A stretch of 64,000 nucleotides of DNA from Verrucosispora sioxanthis (lineage in GTDB: Bacteria > Actinomycetota > Actinomycetes > Mycobacteriales > Micromonosporaceae). Position numbers and translations under genes: made by a program. The notes beneath the pieces were generated by a model. That model made no database searches. It saw only the letters and a program-made list of their open reading frames with translations, and was not told the DNA's origin. This document shows positions 19,108-28,495 of this stretch, one piece after another. Location of the stretch: the NCBI RefSeq assembly GCF_010560025.1, contig NZ_SAIY01000001.1, positions 124,001-188,000 of the forward strand, in the 5' to 3' direction. Numbering within the stretch: the stretch's first letter is position 1; each line of letters opens with the position of its first letter.

Positions 19108-20048
19108 CCTCGCTGACCGACCGCTACCTGGCTGCCACCCTGCGCTCGGTGCCCACCGGGCGACGCGAGGAGATCGCCACCGAACTGCGCGCCTCCATCG
19201 GCGACATGATCGACGGCCGGACCGCCGAAGGGCTCGACGCCGCGACGGCCGAACGCGCCGTCCTCACCGAGCTGGGCAACCCCGCCCAACTGGCCGCCCG
19301 ATACTCCGACCGCCGTCTGCAGCTCATCGGGCCGGCGTACTACCTGGCCTGGCAGCGGCTGCTGATCGTGCTGCTCAGCACCATTCCCGCTATCGTCGGG
19401 GTGCTGATCGGCGTACTCCAGGCCACCGTCGCCGACAACCCGGCCGGTGCGATCGGCGAGGGCATCGTCGCGGCGTTCAACGTCGCGGTGCAGATCGCCT
19501 TCTGGGTGACCCTGGTCTTCGCGCTGCTGGAACGCCTCGGCACCCCGCTGAACCTGCCCGAGTGGAGCGTCGACCAACTACCCGAGCTGCCCACCGAACG
19601 GGGCGTCACGCTCACCGACGTGTGCGCCTCGATCGTGTTCCTCGGCCTGTTCATCGCCTTCCTGCCGTGGCAGCACTTCCAGTCGGTGGTCGGGCCCGAC
19701 GGCGAGCGCCTGCCGATCCTCGATCCGGCGCTGTGGACGTTCTGGCTGCCGCTGCTGATCGTCGTCCTGCTCGCCAGCATCGCCCTGGAGATCGGCAAGT
19801 ACCGTGCCCGCCGGTGGACCTGGCCGCTGGTCGTCGGCAACGCCGTGCTGAGCCTGGCGTTCGCGGTGCCGGCGATCTGGCTGCTGCTCGACGACCGGCT
19901 GCTCAACCCGGAGTTCGTCACCCGCTTCGCCTGGCTGCGCGACGGCGGTCTCGACACGGTCGCCCGGATCAGCATCGTGGTGATCGTCGCGATCACCCTG
20001 CTGGACATCGCCGACAGCGTGGTCAAGGCGCGTCGGTCCGCGCGCTGA
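19104..20048 (+). CDS. Membrane protein with HAAS-type N-terminal prefix, PadR partner
   Basis: This 314-residue protein has an N-terminal helical prefix (LAATLRSVPTGRREEIATEL to TELGNPAQLAARYSD) like the HAAS/permease-prefix domain found next to PadR regulators. About six membrane segments follow (for example LLIVLLSTIPAIVGVLIGVL and LWTFWLPLLIVVLLASIALE). The ATG overlaps the padR stop. No transport or enzymatic motif is visible. The PadR/HAAS pairing suggests a membrane-stress or efflux-related role, which is inference only. Confidence 0.8.
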   Translation: MTSLTDRYLAATLRSVPTGRREEIATELRASIGDMIDGRTAEGLDAATAERAVLTELGNPAQLAARYSDRRLQLIGPAYYLAWQRLLIVLLSTIPAIVGVLIGVLQATVADNPAGAIGEGIVAAFNVAVQIAFWVTLVFALLERLGTPLNLPEWSVDQLPELPTERGVTLTDVCASIVFLGLFIAFLPWQHFQSVVGPDGERLPILDPALWTFWLPLLIVVLLASIALEIGKYRARRWTWPLVVGNAVLSLAFAVPAIWLLLDDRLLNPEFVTRFAWLRDGGLDTVARISIVVIVAITLLDIADSVVKARRSAR

Positions 20049-20119
20049 GCAGGAGCGGGCCTGGACCGACGAACGTACGATGATCAGCGGAAGTACCGAC
20101 TCACACCGAGGGAGCGGCC

Positions 20120-20716
20120 GTGGAACTGATCATCGGACTGGTGTGCCTGTTGTTGATCGTCGTGGCGGTGCTCGGCTTCGGCGTGTCGATCTACAACGGG
20201 CTGGTCCGGGCCCGCAACGCGTACCGCAACGCCTTCGCCCAGATCGACGTGCAACTCGTCCGGCGACACGACCTGATCCCCAACCTGGTCGAGACCGCCA
20301 AGGGCTACCTCAAGCACGAACGGGAGACCTTGGAGGCGGTGATCAACGCCCGCAACGCCGCCGTCAACGCGCAGGCCACCGCCGCCGCGGCTCCCGGTGA
20401 CCCGGCGGCGATGCAGCAGCTCAGCGGCGCGGAGAACGCGCTCACCGCCACCCTGGGTCGGCTGTTCGCGCTCTCCGAGGCGTACCCGGACCTGAAGGCC
20501 AACCAGAACATGATGCAACTGTCGGAGGAGCTGACCTCGACGGAGAACCGGGTCGCGTTCGCCCGGCAGGCGTACAACGACGCGGTGATGGCCTACAACA
20601 ACAAGCGCGAGGTGTTCCCCTCCAGCGTGGTGGCGGGGATGTTCTCGTTCGGCCCGGCGGAGCTGTTCCAGCCGGACGACCCGCAGCAGCGCCAGGCGCC
20701 GCAGGTCTCGTTCTGA
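20120..20716 (+). CDS. LemA family protein
   Basis: This 198-residue protein has a short N-terminus outside the membrane, one membrane helix (IIGLVCLLLIVVAVLGFGVS), then the LemA signature (YNGLVRARNAYRNAFAQIDV, QLVRRHDLIPNLVETAKGYL) and a long helical bundle with FARQAYNDAVMAYNN. GTG 20120 follows GGGAGCG. It is directly followed, 10 bp later, by an HtpX-like membrane protease gene, a common LemA-HtpX pairing. The two probably act together at the membrane. Confidence 0.9.
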   Translation: MELIIGLVCLLLIVVAVLGFGVSIYNGLVRARNAYRNAFAQIDVQLVRRHDLIPNLVETAKGYLKHERETLEAVINARNAAVNAQATAAAAPGDPAAMQQLSGAENALTATLGRLFALSEAYPDLKANQNMMQLSEELTSTENRVAFARQAYNDAVMAYNNKREVFPSSVVAGMFSFGPAELFQPDDPQQRQAPQVSF

Positions 20717-20726
20717 TCGGGCCGCG

Positions 20727-22726
20727 ATGAACTTCTTCGAGCGACAACGGCAGGTGCGTCGGCTGTCGACCCGGCTGGTGCTGCTGTTCGTGCTGGCCGT
20801 GGTCGGGATCGTGGTGGTGGTGAACGTCGCGGCGTTGGTCGCCTTCAACGCCACCACCGCCGATCCCGGCCAGCTCGCCGGGTTCATCGCCATGGTCACC
20901 GTCGCCACCCTCGCCGCGATCGGGCTGGCCGCCCTGGTCCGTACGCTCGCGTTGCGCGGCGGCGGCGGGAAGGTGGCCCGCGAGCTGGGCGGGGTACCGG
21001 TGCCGGCGAACACCACCGACCCCGAGCTGCGCCGGCTGCGCAACGTCGTCGAGGAGATGGCGCTGGCCTCCGGCGTACCCGTCCCCGAGGTCTACGTGCT
21101 GCCGGAGGAGACGGCGATCAACGCCTTCGCCGCGGGATGGACCCCGTCCGACGCCGCCGTCGCCGTCACCCGGGGCGCGTTGCAGCGACTCAACCGGGAC
21201 GAACTCCAGGGGGTGATCGCCCACGAGTTCAGTCACGTGGTCAACGGCGACATGCGGCTCAACATCCGGTTGATGGGCCTGCTGTTCGGCATCCTCTTCC
21301 TGACCGTGATCGGCCGCGGGCTGGCCCGCGCCGGAGTCATCGGCGGCGGCCGGTCGCGCGGCAACAACAGCGGCGGCAGCGCCGCCCCGCTGGCGCTGGT
21401 GGGCCTGGCCCTGCTGGTGGCCGGCTACGTCGGCGTGCTCGCCGGGCGGCTCATCCAGGCGTCGGTCTCCCGGCAGCGGGAGTACCTGGCCGACGCCTCC
21501 GCGGTGCAGTACACCCGCCAGACCCGGGGCATCGCCGGGGCGCTGAAGAAGATCGGGGGTCTCAGCGACGGCTCCGAGCTGAAGTCGCCGAAGCGCGACG
21601 AGGTGGGGCACATGCTCTTCGGCGAGGCGGCCCGCACCTCGTGGTTCGCCACCCATCCCCCGCTCGCCGACCGGATCAGGGCACTGGAGCCGTCGTTCGA
21701 TCCGGCCGAGCTGCAACAACTGTCACGGCGATGGGCGGCGGCGGCGCCGTCCGGCCGTCAGGAGGATGTGGCGATGGGTCTGGCCCCGGCCGCACCAGGC
21801 CAGCCGGGCGCACCAGGCCGGCCCGCTGCGGCGGGGCGGAGACGTCGGGCCGGGCGCGGCAGGCTCAGCCCGGGCCACCCGGGCGCGGCGAGCGGATCCG
21901 CGTCGCGCCGGAAGAGGTGCTGGGCCGGGTGGCCGCGCCGACCGAGAGCGCCTACACCCACGCCGCAGCCATCCTCGACCGGATCCCGGATCCACTGCTC
22001 GACCGGGCCCGCGACCGGGAGGCGGCCGTACCGCTGCTGCTCGGCCTGCTGCTCAGCGCCGAGCCGGAGGTCCGGCAGCACCAGTACGCCGCGGTGGCCC
22101 AGCGGCACGGCCAGCACCTGGCCGACGCTGCCCTGCGCGCGGCGGACGACCTGGTCGAACTCCCCGCCGAGCTGCGGTTGCCGCTGGCCGAGCTGGCCTT
22201 CCCGGCGCTACGCGACCGGCCCGACCCCGAGGTGGAGTCACTGCTGGCTGCCGTGTTCACGTTGATCCAGGCGGACGGCGCGATCAACGTGACCGAGTAC
22301 TGCCTGTCCCGGCTGTTGCTGGCCGAGTTGGAGGAGTCGCTACGGCCGGACTCGCGCTGGCGTACCGACCGGCGCAAGCTCACCGACACGCGCTCGGCGG
22401 CGGCCACCCTGCTGGCCATCCTCGCGCAGGTCGGGCACCCTGACCGAGGCGAGGCGGAACGGGCCTACCAGGCCGGCGTGGGCACGCTGCTGCCGGGCAC
22501 CAACCTGCCGTACGCGCCGCCGGAAAACGGCGTGCTCGCCCTGGAGACCGCCTGGCCGGTGCTCGACGGGTTGCGTCCCGGCGACAAGGAACGGCTGGTG
22601 GCGGCCACCGTTGCGGTGATCAGCCACGACGGGATGATGACCGTGCCCGAGATCGAGTTGCTGCGGACGATCTGCGGCCTGCTGCACTGTCCGCTGCCGC
22701 CGATGGTCGGCGACGTCACCGGCTGA
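20727..22726 (+). pseudogene. HtpX-like M48 membrane metalloprotease with C-terminal TerB-like domain, one frameshift
   Basis: The N-terminal part is an M48 protease. It has two membrane segments near residues 16-70, the zinc motif HEFSH (about residue 165) and the third ligand region QREYLADASAV, with further hydrophobic segments between. Near 21830 the frame drops by one base, explained by one missing G in a G-rich run, and the protein continues as RIRVAPEEVLGRVAAPTESA. The C-terminal half is helical and contains LLAAVFTLIQADGAINVTEY and VISHDGMMTVPEIELL, which resemble the acidic metal-binding helices of TerB-like domains. As given, the second half would not be translated in frame. It pairs with lemA. 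Confidence 0.78.
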
Positions 22727-22862
22727 CCATCGCCCCGCCCGGCCGCACGGCCCGGTCCGCCGGTGCTCTCTGCCCTCGGTGGGCCCACACACGGACCGGA
22801 CACAGACAGTGATTGTCACTACGAGTCACGGCAACGCGGACGACCTCTATCCACCTCGCACG

Positions 22863-22984
22863 CTTTGCTCTGCTTCAACCCACGCACTGGCGCCTGAGCA
22901 GGGGCGCTGCAACGGCCCACGGCCGCGCATGTCGCATCCCTCGATACTTTCCGTGAACATTGCGTCCGTTGAAGCAGAGCAAAG
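22863..22984. repeat. Non-coding element with 17-bp perfect terminal inverted repeats (copy 1)
   Basis: In the 371-bp gap between the protease and the sensor kinase (22727-23097), a 122-bp element is bounded by perfect 17-bp inverted ends, CTTTGCTCTGCTTCAAC (22863-22879) and its complement (22968-22984). Similarity continues inward for several bases (ACGCA). A second element with the same ends is at 42112-42179. I see no open frame inside. It looks like a MITE or a structured repeat. The rest of the gap holds no recognisable gene. Confidence 0.75.
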
Positions 22985-23097
22985 GGAGGAGAGGGGTATT
23001 GGTTGGGGGAGGTCGGGAGGCACTGTCCGTGAGGATCGGTGGACGGACGGACGGCCTGATCTCACCCGACGCGAATGGCGATCGGCGGGGGGATGGC

Positions 23098-24420
23098 ATG
23101 CTGCCCAGGGTGACCACCGAGACCGCCGAGACCAGCGACGAGTGGCGCCGGGCCGAGACCGGTGACGACTGGCGACGGCCGGGGCCGACGCCGGAGCAGC
23201 GACGGCTGGACCTGTTCGCCGGTCTGGCCGCGACGGCTCTCGCCCTGCTCAGCCTGACGTTGGCCCGCAGCACCGGGGCATTCTTGCTGGGCCCACCGCC
23301 GTCCGGTGTCGAGCAGCTCTTCTGGACCGTCGCGGTGCCGCTGCCGTTGATCTGGCGACGTCGCTTCCCCGTCGCCGCCACGCTGGCCGTGTCGGCCGCG
23401 TTCATCGGTTCGCAGGTGCGGGCCGTCCCCGAGTGGCAGCTCTCCGCCTGGGCGCTGTTCATCGCCATCTACACGCTGGGCGCCTGGGGCCGGGACCGTC
23501 GATTGTCCCGCCGACTGCGGATCGGCGTGATCGTTGCGATGTTCACCTGGATGGGGATCGCCTTGTCGATCAACTACCGGACGCTCACCGCGGAGTCCTT
23601 CGACGACGCTGTCGGCCCGGTGCCGCCGGTGCTCGCCGCGATCGTCACCGGCATCCTGGTCAACGCGCTGTACTTCGGGTTCGCGTACTTCTTCGGCGAG
23701 ACCGCCTGGGTGGCCGCTCGTCGTGAACACCAGGTGGCCGAGCAGGCGGAGCGGTTGCGCCGGTCGCAGGCCGAGGTACGCGAGCACGCGGTGGTCGGCG
23801 AACGGGTACGGATCGCCCGTGAGCTGCACGACGTGGTCGCCCACCACGTGTCGGTGATGGGCGTGCAGGCGGCGGCCTGCCGCCGGGTCTTCGACAAGGA
23901 TCCGGCGAAGGCCCGCGACGCCCTCGCCGCCATCGAGGAGACCGCCCGTCAGGCGGTCGACGAGTTGCGCCGGATGCTCGGCGTACTGCGGGCCCGCGAC
24001 GGCGACCCGGAGAACGCGCGGCAGCCGGCCGGGATCGACCGGATAGCCGCCCTGGTGGATCGGGCCGGCGAGGCCGGGCTACGCGCCACCCTGGGGGTGT
24101 ACGGCGATCCGCAGTCGCTGCCCGAATCGGTCTCCCAGGCGGCGTTCCGGGTGGTGCAGGAGGCGGTGACGAACGTGTTGAAGCACGCCACCGGAGCGAG
24201 TCTGCTCGACGTCCGGGTCCGCTATCTGGCACAGGAGATGGAGGTCGAGGTGAGTGACGACGGTCGGGGCAGCCGCTCGGCGAACGCCGACGGGATGGGA
24301 CTGATCGGGATGCGGGAACGGGTCGCGACCCACGGCGGTGAGTTGGAGGTGGGTCCGCGTACCGGGGGTGGCTGGCGGGTGCGGGTCCGTTTCCCACTGC
24401 CGGCAGGGAGTTCGACGTGA
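23098..24420 (+). CDS. NarL-family sensor histidine kinase (HisKA_3)
   Basis: This protein of about 440 residues has an N-terminal membrane region with four or five helices (for example LAATALALLSLTLARSTGAF and IGVIVAMFTWMGIALSI), a coil, then the HisKA_3 phosphoacceptor region (RIARELHDVVAHHVSVMGVQ, phosphorylated His in ELHDV) and a HATPase_c domain (EAVTNVLKHATGASLLDVRV, SDDGRGS, GLIGMRERVATHGGEL). I chose ATG 23098; a GTG at 23110 is possible. Its stop overlaps the start of the response regulator gene by 4 bp, so the two form a coupled pair, probably sensing an envelope signal. Confidence 0.92.
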   Translation: MLPRVTTETAETSDEWRRAETGDDWRRPGPTPEQRRLDLFAGLAATALALLSLTLARSTGAFLLGPPPSGVEQLFWTVAVPLPLIWRRRFPVAATLAVSAAFIGSQVRAVPEWQLSAWALFIAIYTLGAWGRDRRLSRRLRIGVIVAMFTWMGIALSINYRTLTAESFDDAVGPVPPVLAAIVTGILVNALYFGFAYFFGETAWVAARREHQVAEQAERLRRSQAEVREHAVVGERVRIARELHDVVAHHVSVMGVQAAACRRVFDKDPAKARDALAAIEETARQAVDELRRMLGVLRARDGDPENARQPAGIDRIAALVDRAGEAGLRATLGVYGDPQSLPESVSQAAFRVVQEAVTNVLKHATGASLLDVRVRYLAQEMEVEVSDDGRGSRSANADGMGLIGMRERVATHGGELEVGPRTGGGWRVRVRFPLPAGSST

Positions 24421-25094
24421 GCCCGATCCGCGTGCTCCTCGCCGACGACCACCACCTGGTGCGTACCGGCTTCCGGGTGATCCTGGAGATCGAGGACGAC
24501 ATCGAGGTGGTCGGCGAGGCCGCCGACGGGGAGCGGGCCGTCGGCATGACCCGGGCGCTGCGCCCGGACGTGGTGCTGATGGACGTGGAGATGCCCGGGA
24601 TGGACGGGCTGGAGGCCACCCGGCGGATCAGCACCGACGACGAGCCGGGCGGGCCGGCCGTGCTGATGCTGACCACGTTCGACCGCGACGACTACCTCTT
24701 CGCCGCGCTGCGCGCCGGGGCGAGCGGCTTCCTGCTCAAGAACGGCACACCGGAGGCCCTGGTCGACGCGATCCGGGTGGTGGCCCGCGGCGACGGGCTG
24801 CTCGCGCCGGAACTCACCCGGCGGGTGATCGCCACCTTCGCCCGCCCCGGCGACAGACCCGGTGGTGACGTCGGTTCGGAGGCGGCGCTGGACAGCCTGA
24901 CCCCTCGGGAACGGGAGGTCCTGGTGCTCGTCGCCGGGGGCGCCAGCAACGCCGAGATCGCCGCCGACCTGCACCTGGGCGAGGCGACGGTGAAGTCACA
25001 CGTCAGCCGGGTGCTGGCCAAGCTGGGTCTGCGCGACCGGGTGCAGGCGGTGGTCTTCGCGTACGAGCACGGGGTGGTGCGGCCCGGCGGGTGA
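24417..25094 (+). CDS. NarL/LuxR-type response regulator
   Basis: This 225-residue protein has a receiver domain (VLLADDHHLVRTGFRVIL, phosphorylated Asp in DVVLMDVEMPGMDG, conserved Lys in GFLLKNGTPE) and a C-terminal LuxR helix-turn-helix (LTPREREVLVLVAGGASNAE, then ATVKSHVSRVLAKLGLRDRV). It is the partner of the kinase encoded upstream (GTGA overlap). The ABC exporter genes start about 80 bp downstream on the same strand and are the most likely targets, as in many similar actinobacterial modules. Confidence 0.94.
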   Translation: MSPIRVLLADDHHLVRTGFRVILEIEDDIEVVGEAADGERAVGMTRALRPDVVLMDVEMPGMDGLEATRRISTDDEPGGPAVLMLTTFDRDDYLFAALRAGASGFLLKNGTPEALVDAIRVVARGDGLLAPELTRRVIATFARPGDRPGGDVGSEAALDSLTPREREVLVLVAGGASNAEIAADLHLGEATVKSHVSRVLAKLGLRDRVQAVVFAYEHGVVRPGG

Positions 25095-25175
25095 GCGGCC
25101 TCCACCGGGAGAGGGAGTCGTGATCTCCGTCGGCGGGCGGACGGCAGCCGGCCACCGACGACCTAGCGTTGCCCC

Positions 25176-26069
25176 ATGACCAGCGTGCTCCGTCTCGACG
25201 GCGTCGACCGCAGCTTCGGCGACCGTCAGGTACTCAAGGACGTCTCGTTCGACGTGGTCGCCGGCCGGATGACCGGCTTCGTCGGCGGCAACGGTGCCGG
25301 CAAGACCACCACCATGCGGATCATCCTCGGCGTGCTCGCCGCCGACGCCGGCCAGGTGACGTGGCGGGGTGAACCGCTGAGCCGGGACGCGCGGCGGCGC
25401 TTCGGCTACATGCCCGAGGAACGCGGCCTGTACCCGAAGATGAGCGTCCGGGAGCAGGTCACCTACCTCGGTCAGCTGCACGGGTTGACCGCCGACGCCG
25501 CCCGCCGCGCCACCGACGGGCTGTTGGAGCGGGTTGGTCTCGCCGAGCGGGGCAACGACCTGCTGGAGACGCTGTCCCTGGGCAACCAGCAACGCGCGCA
25601 GATCGCCGCCGCACTGGTGCACGACCCGGAGGTGCTGGTGCTGGACGAGCCCTTCTCCGGCCTCGACCCGCTGGCCGTGGACACGGTCGTCGGCGTGCTG
25701 CGGGAACGGGCCACCGCCGGTGCCCCGGTCCTCTTCTCCAGCCACCAGCTCGACGTGGTCGAGCGGCTCTGCGACGACCTGGTGATCATCGCGGACGGCT
25801 CGATCCGGGCCGCCGGCAGCCGGGAGCAGTTGCGTTCGGCGTACACCACGCCCCGCTTCGAGCTGGTGGTGGAGACCGACGCCGGCTGGCTGCGCGACCA
25901 CCCCGGGGTGAGCCTGGTGGACCTCGACGGCGCACGAGCCGTGTTCGACCTGGCCGCCGGCACCGACGAACAGCCGGTGCTGCGCGCCGCGTTGGAGCGC
26001 GGCCCGGTCCGCGCGTTCCGCCCGGTCACCCCCTCCCTCGCCGAGATCTTCCGAGAGGTCGCCAAGTGA
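25176..26069 (+). CDS. ABC transporter ATP-binding protein (NatA-like)
   Basis: This 297-residue ATPase has Walker A (GGNGAGKTTT, about residue 37), a Q-loop region, a divergent signature (LSLGNQQRAQIAAALVHDPE, with SLGNQQ replacing LSGGQ), Walker B (VLVLDEPFSGLDP) and the switch His in LFSSHQLDVVE. A C-terminal extension typical of NatA/CcmA-like exporters follows. It overlaps the permease start by 4 bp. It is probably an exporter ATPase regulated by the upstream two-component system. Substrate unknown. Confidence 0.92.
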   Translation: MTSVLRLDGVDRSFGDRQVLKDVSFDVVAGRMTGFVGGNGAGKTTTMRIILGVLAADAGQVTWRGEPLSRDARRRFGYMPEERGLYPKMSVREQVTYLGQLHGLTADAARRATDGLLERVGLAERGNDLLETLSLGNQQRAQIAAALVHDPEVLVLDEPFSGLDPLAVDTVVGVLRERATAGAPVLFSSHQLDVVERLCDDLVIIADGSIRAAGSREQLRSAYTTPRFELVVETDAGWLRDHPGVSLVDLDGARAVFDLAAGTDEQPVLRAALERGPVRAFRPVTPSLAEIFREVAK

Positions 26070-27127
26070 ACGTCATGCAGGCCACCCGCCTGGTCGCCGC
26101 CCGGGAGATCCGGGTCAAACTGCGCGACCGTACCTTCCTGATCAGCACCGTCGTCTTCCTGCTGATCGCCGCGGCGGCGACGATCCTGCCGCCGCTACTG
26201 TCCGGCGGGCCGTCCACCGTGGCGGTGACCGAGGCGGCGGCGGGCCCGTTGCGGGCGGCCGGGCTGGAGGTGCTCGCCGTACCCGACGACGCCGCCGCCG
26301 AGCAGGCGGTCCGCGACGGCGACGCGGACGCCGCCGTGGTCGCCGGCCCGGCCGTGCTCGCCATGGACGACGCCCCCGACGACGTGATCTCCGCGTTGAG
26401 CACCGAACCCCCGGTCCGGCTGCTGAACCCGGACGCGGTGGACCCGGTGGTGGCCTTCCTGGTGCCGTTCGCGTTCGCCTTCATCTTCTTCATCACCTCG
26501 CAGACCTTCGGGGTGCAGATCGCGCAGAGCATCATCGAGGAGAAGCAGACCCGGATCGTGGAGATCCTCGTCGCCGCGGTGCCGGTCCGCGCCCTGCTGG
26601 CCGGGAAGATGCTCGCCGGTACGATCCTCGCGCTCGGGCAGATCGCCCTGGTGGCCGTGGTCGCGGTGGCCGGCATGACGTTCGGTGACAACACCACGCT
26701 GCTGTCGCTGCTCGGGCCGGCGATCAGCTGGTTCGTGCCGTTCTTCCTGCTCGGCTTCGTGCTGATCGCGTCGATGTGGGCGGCGGCCGGCGCGCTGGTG
26801 AACCGGCTGGAGGACATCGGTGGTGTGTCGATGCCGGTACAGCTCGCGGTGATGCTGCCGTTCTTCGCGGTGATCTTCCTCAACGACAACGTCACCGCCA
26901 TGCGGGTGCTGTCCTACCTGCCGTTCTCCGCACCGACGGCGATGCCGCTGCGGTTGTTCACCGGGGACGCCGCCGGGTGGGAGCTGGTCGTCTCGCTGGC
27001 CCTGCTGCTGGTCGCGGCGGCCGGATTCCTGCTCGCGGGAGCCCGGGTCTACGAGGGTTCGCTGCTGCGCACCAACGGCCGCACTTCGATCCGCACCGCC
27101 TGGCGCGAACGCGAAACGCTCGGCTGA
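26066..27127 (+). CDS. ABC-2 type permease (NatB-like)
   Basis: This 353-residue permease has one N-terminal membrane helix (RTFLISTVVFLLIAAAATIL), a large extracytoplasmic domain and about five C-terminal helices (for example VAFLVPFAFAFIFFITSQTF, LALGQIALVAVVAVAGM). It carries the ABC-2 membrane motif IIEEKQTRIVEILVAAVPVR typical of NatB and related export permeases. It is the partner of the ATPase upstream. In related systems such pairs export sodium, antibiotics or peptides; the substrate cannot be deduced here. Confidence 0.9.
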   Translation: MNVMQATRLVAAREIRVKLRDRTFLISTVVFLLIAAAATILPPLLSGGPSTVAVTEAAAGPLRAAGLEVLAVPDDAAAEQAVRDGDADAAVVAGPAVLAMDDAPDDVISALSTEPPVRLLNPDAVDPVVAFLVPFAFAFIFFITSQTFGVQIAQSIIEEKQTRIVEILVAAVPVRALLAGKMLAGTILALGQIALVAVVAVAGMTFGDNTTLLSLLGPAISWFVPFFLLGFVLIASMWAAAGALVNRLEDIGGVSMPVQLAVMLPFFAVIFLNDNVTAMRVLSYLPFSAPTAMPLRLFTGDAAGWELVVSLALLLVAAAGFLLAGARVYEGSLLRTNGRTSIRTAWRERETLG

Positions 27128-27145
27128 GCCGGCCGCTGCAGACGC

Positions 27146-27769
27146 TCAGCGTTGGGGTGGAATCGCGGCCCAGTTGGTGGGGAGGTGCGGGACTGGCCAG
27201 GCGGGGTCGGGTTGCCAGGTCGACCAGGACTCGTCCCACCAGCGCTCACCGGCGTCGAGCAGGGCGGCGATCCGGTCGCCCTCGGCGCGGATCGCCTCGC
27301 CCTGGCCCGGGTAGCGCCCCTCCACCAGCCGCTGGGCGAACATCTCCACGTCCTTGAAGACGTACCGGTCGGCGTCCGCCGCCCACCACAGGTCCAGCTC
27401 GTGGTCGAGGGTGTCCACCCCGATCGGCGTACGCCGGAACGGGTCCTGGAGGTTGAAGTACCAGCCGGCGAAGGTGCGCTGCGGGCCGGACCAGAACACG
27501 TCGACCGAGTGCGCCTCGCCGGGCCGTTGCAGCATCAGCTTGCCGTGCCCCGTCCAGGCGGTGTGCCCGGCGAGCTGCCACGGGTGCCGCCCGCACGGAA
27601 ACTTCCCCGACTCGGGGAAACCGAACTCGGCGCCGGTCGGCAGGAAGAGCGCGAGCAGGTCGGGTGAGTCCTCGACGCAGATCGTCGGGCAGCCGAACCA
27701 CACCTCACCGCGCAGGATCTCCCGCCGTACCAGCACGTCACCCGGCGCGAACCGGCCAGCCGTCGTCAC
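27146..27769 (-). CDS. DUF402 domain protein (possible nucleoside di-/triphosphatase)
   Basis: This 207-residue protein has a DUF402 domain: FAGWYFNLQDPFRRTPIGVD, TLDHELDLWWAADADRYVFK and DVEMFAQRLVEGRY, with the clustered Asp/Tyr/Lys residues that line the site in known members. Characterised DUF402 proteins (for example FomD and Ntdp) hydrolyse nucleotides. That activity here is inferred from the family. GTG 27769 is preferred over a TTG at 27802 that would overlap the upstream gene. It ends 18 bp from the convergent permease stop. Confidence 0.78.
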   Translation of the reverse strand: MTTAGRFAPGDVLVRREILRGEVWFGCPTICVEDSPDLLALFLPTGAEFGFPESGKFPCGRHPWQLAGHTAWTGHGKLMLQRPGEAHSVDVFWSGPQRTFAGWYFNLQDPFRRTPIGVDTLDHELDLWWAADADRYVFKDVEMFAQRLVEGRYPGQGEAIRAEGDRIAALLDAGERWWDESWSTWQPDPAWPVPHLPTNWAAIPPQR

Positions 27770-27785
27770 GCTCGCAGATGCCGCC

Positions 27786-28355
27786 CTACTTCTTGCCGAC
27801 AAGCTTCTGGGTGATCGGCCGCCCGGCCTCGCTGGCGAGCCGCAGGATCACCGCGCCGACCGGATCCTGCTCCCCGTCCTTGAGCCCGACATCCGTGGAG
27901 TTGACCCGCATCGGCGCCTGGCCGGTCGGCTTCATCACGTACGCCGCGGTCTTGCCGGCGAACAGGGTGCCACCACCGAAGACCTGGACCTCCACCTCGG
28001 CCATCTCGGCCCAGGTGGCGGCCCGGGCGTTGCCGTTATGGACGTACACCATCCCGCCAGGGTAGAGGTAGCCTGCCTCGAAGCCCCTCACCAACACGAC
28101 GACGAACCAGCCGACAGCGCAGATGCCGAGCGCCAATGACGGGATCGCCAACCAGATCAGCGGCCGCCAGGAGGACGCGAGCGCGAAGAGGGCGACCGAC
28201 ACCAGGACCGCCACCGCGCCGACGGCGACGATCGTGAGCGCGGACCTGATGGGATTTCCGCTGCTGCGCTTGTCGATCAATGTACCGAGCCCGCGTTCCG
28301 CAGCCAGGCTGGCCACCTTTTCCGGTACTTCCTGCCGCTCGTCGACACTGCTCAT
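27786..28355 (-). CDS. Hypothetical membrane protein with two TM helices
   Basis: This 189-residue protein has a basic cytoplasmic N-terminus, two membrane helices close together (SALTIVAVGAVAVLVSVALF and LIWLAIPSLALGICAVGWFV), and then a soluble domain of about 100 residues with YPGGMVYVHNGNARAATWAE. That last stretch recalls proteins with a PH-like or DUF6585-like fold, but I do not claim family membership. ATG 28355 is the natural start. It is followed closely by the DUF402 gene. Confidence 0.7.
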   Translation of the reverse strand: MSSVDERQEVPEKVASLAAERGLGTLIDKRSSGNPIRSALTIVAVGAVAVLVSVALFALASSWRPLIWLAIPSLALGICAVGWFVVVLVRGFEAGYLYPGGMVYVHNGNARAATWAEMAEVEVQVFGGGTLFAGKTAAYVMKPTGQAPMRVNSTDVGLKDGEQDPVGAVILRLASEAGRPITQKLVGKK

Positions 28356-28495
28356 GCCCGCCCCGTTTCGGTCGTCGAAAATCAGCGGCGAGCATATCCA
28401 TGGTGGACAGTTGCTGCTGCCCCGTGTTGCGCGGCGGGCGGGAGCCGACGAGTGGCCGGGTGTGGCGTCCGGCTACCGGCGAGCGCCAGCGGACT

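Noticed and set aside
23098..27127. Kinase, regulator and ABC exporter read as a specific antibiotic resistance operon
   Set aside because: The arrangement fits, but nothing in the sequence identifies a substrate, so only a general exporter call is supported.
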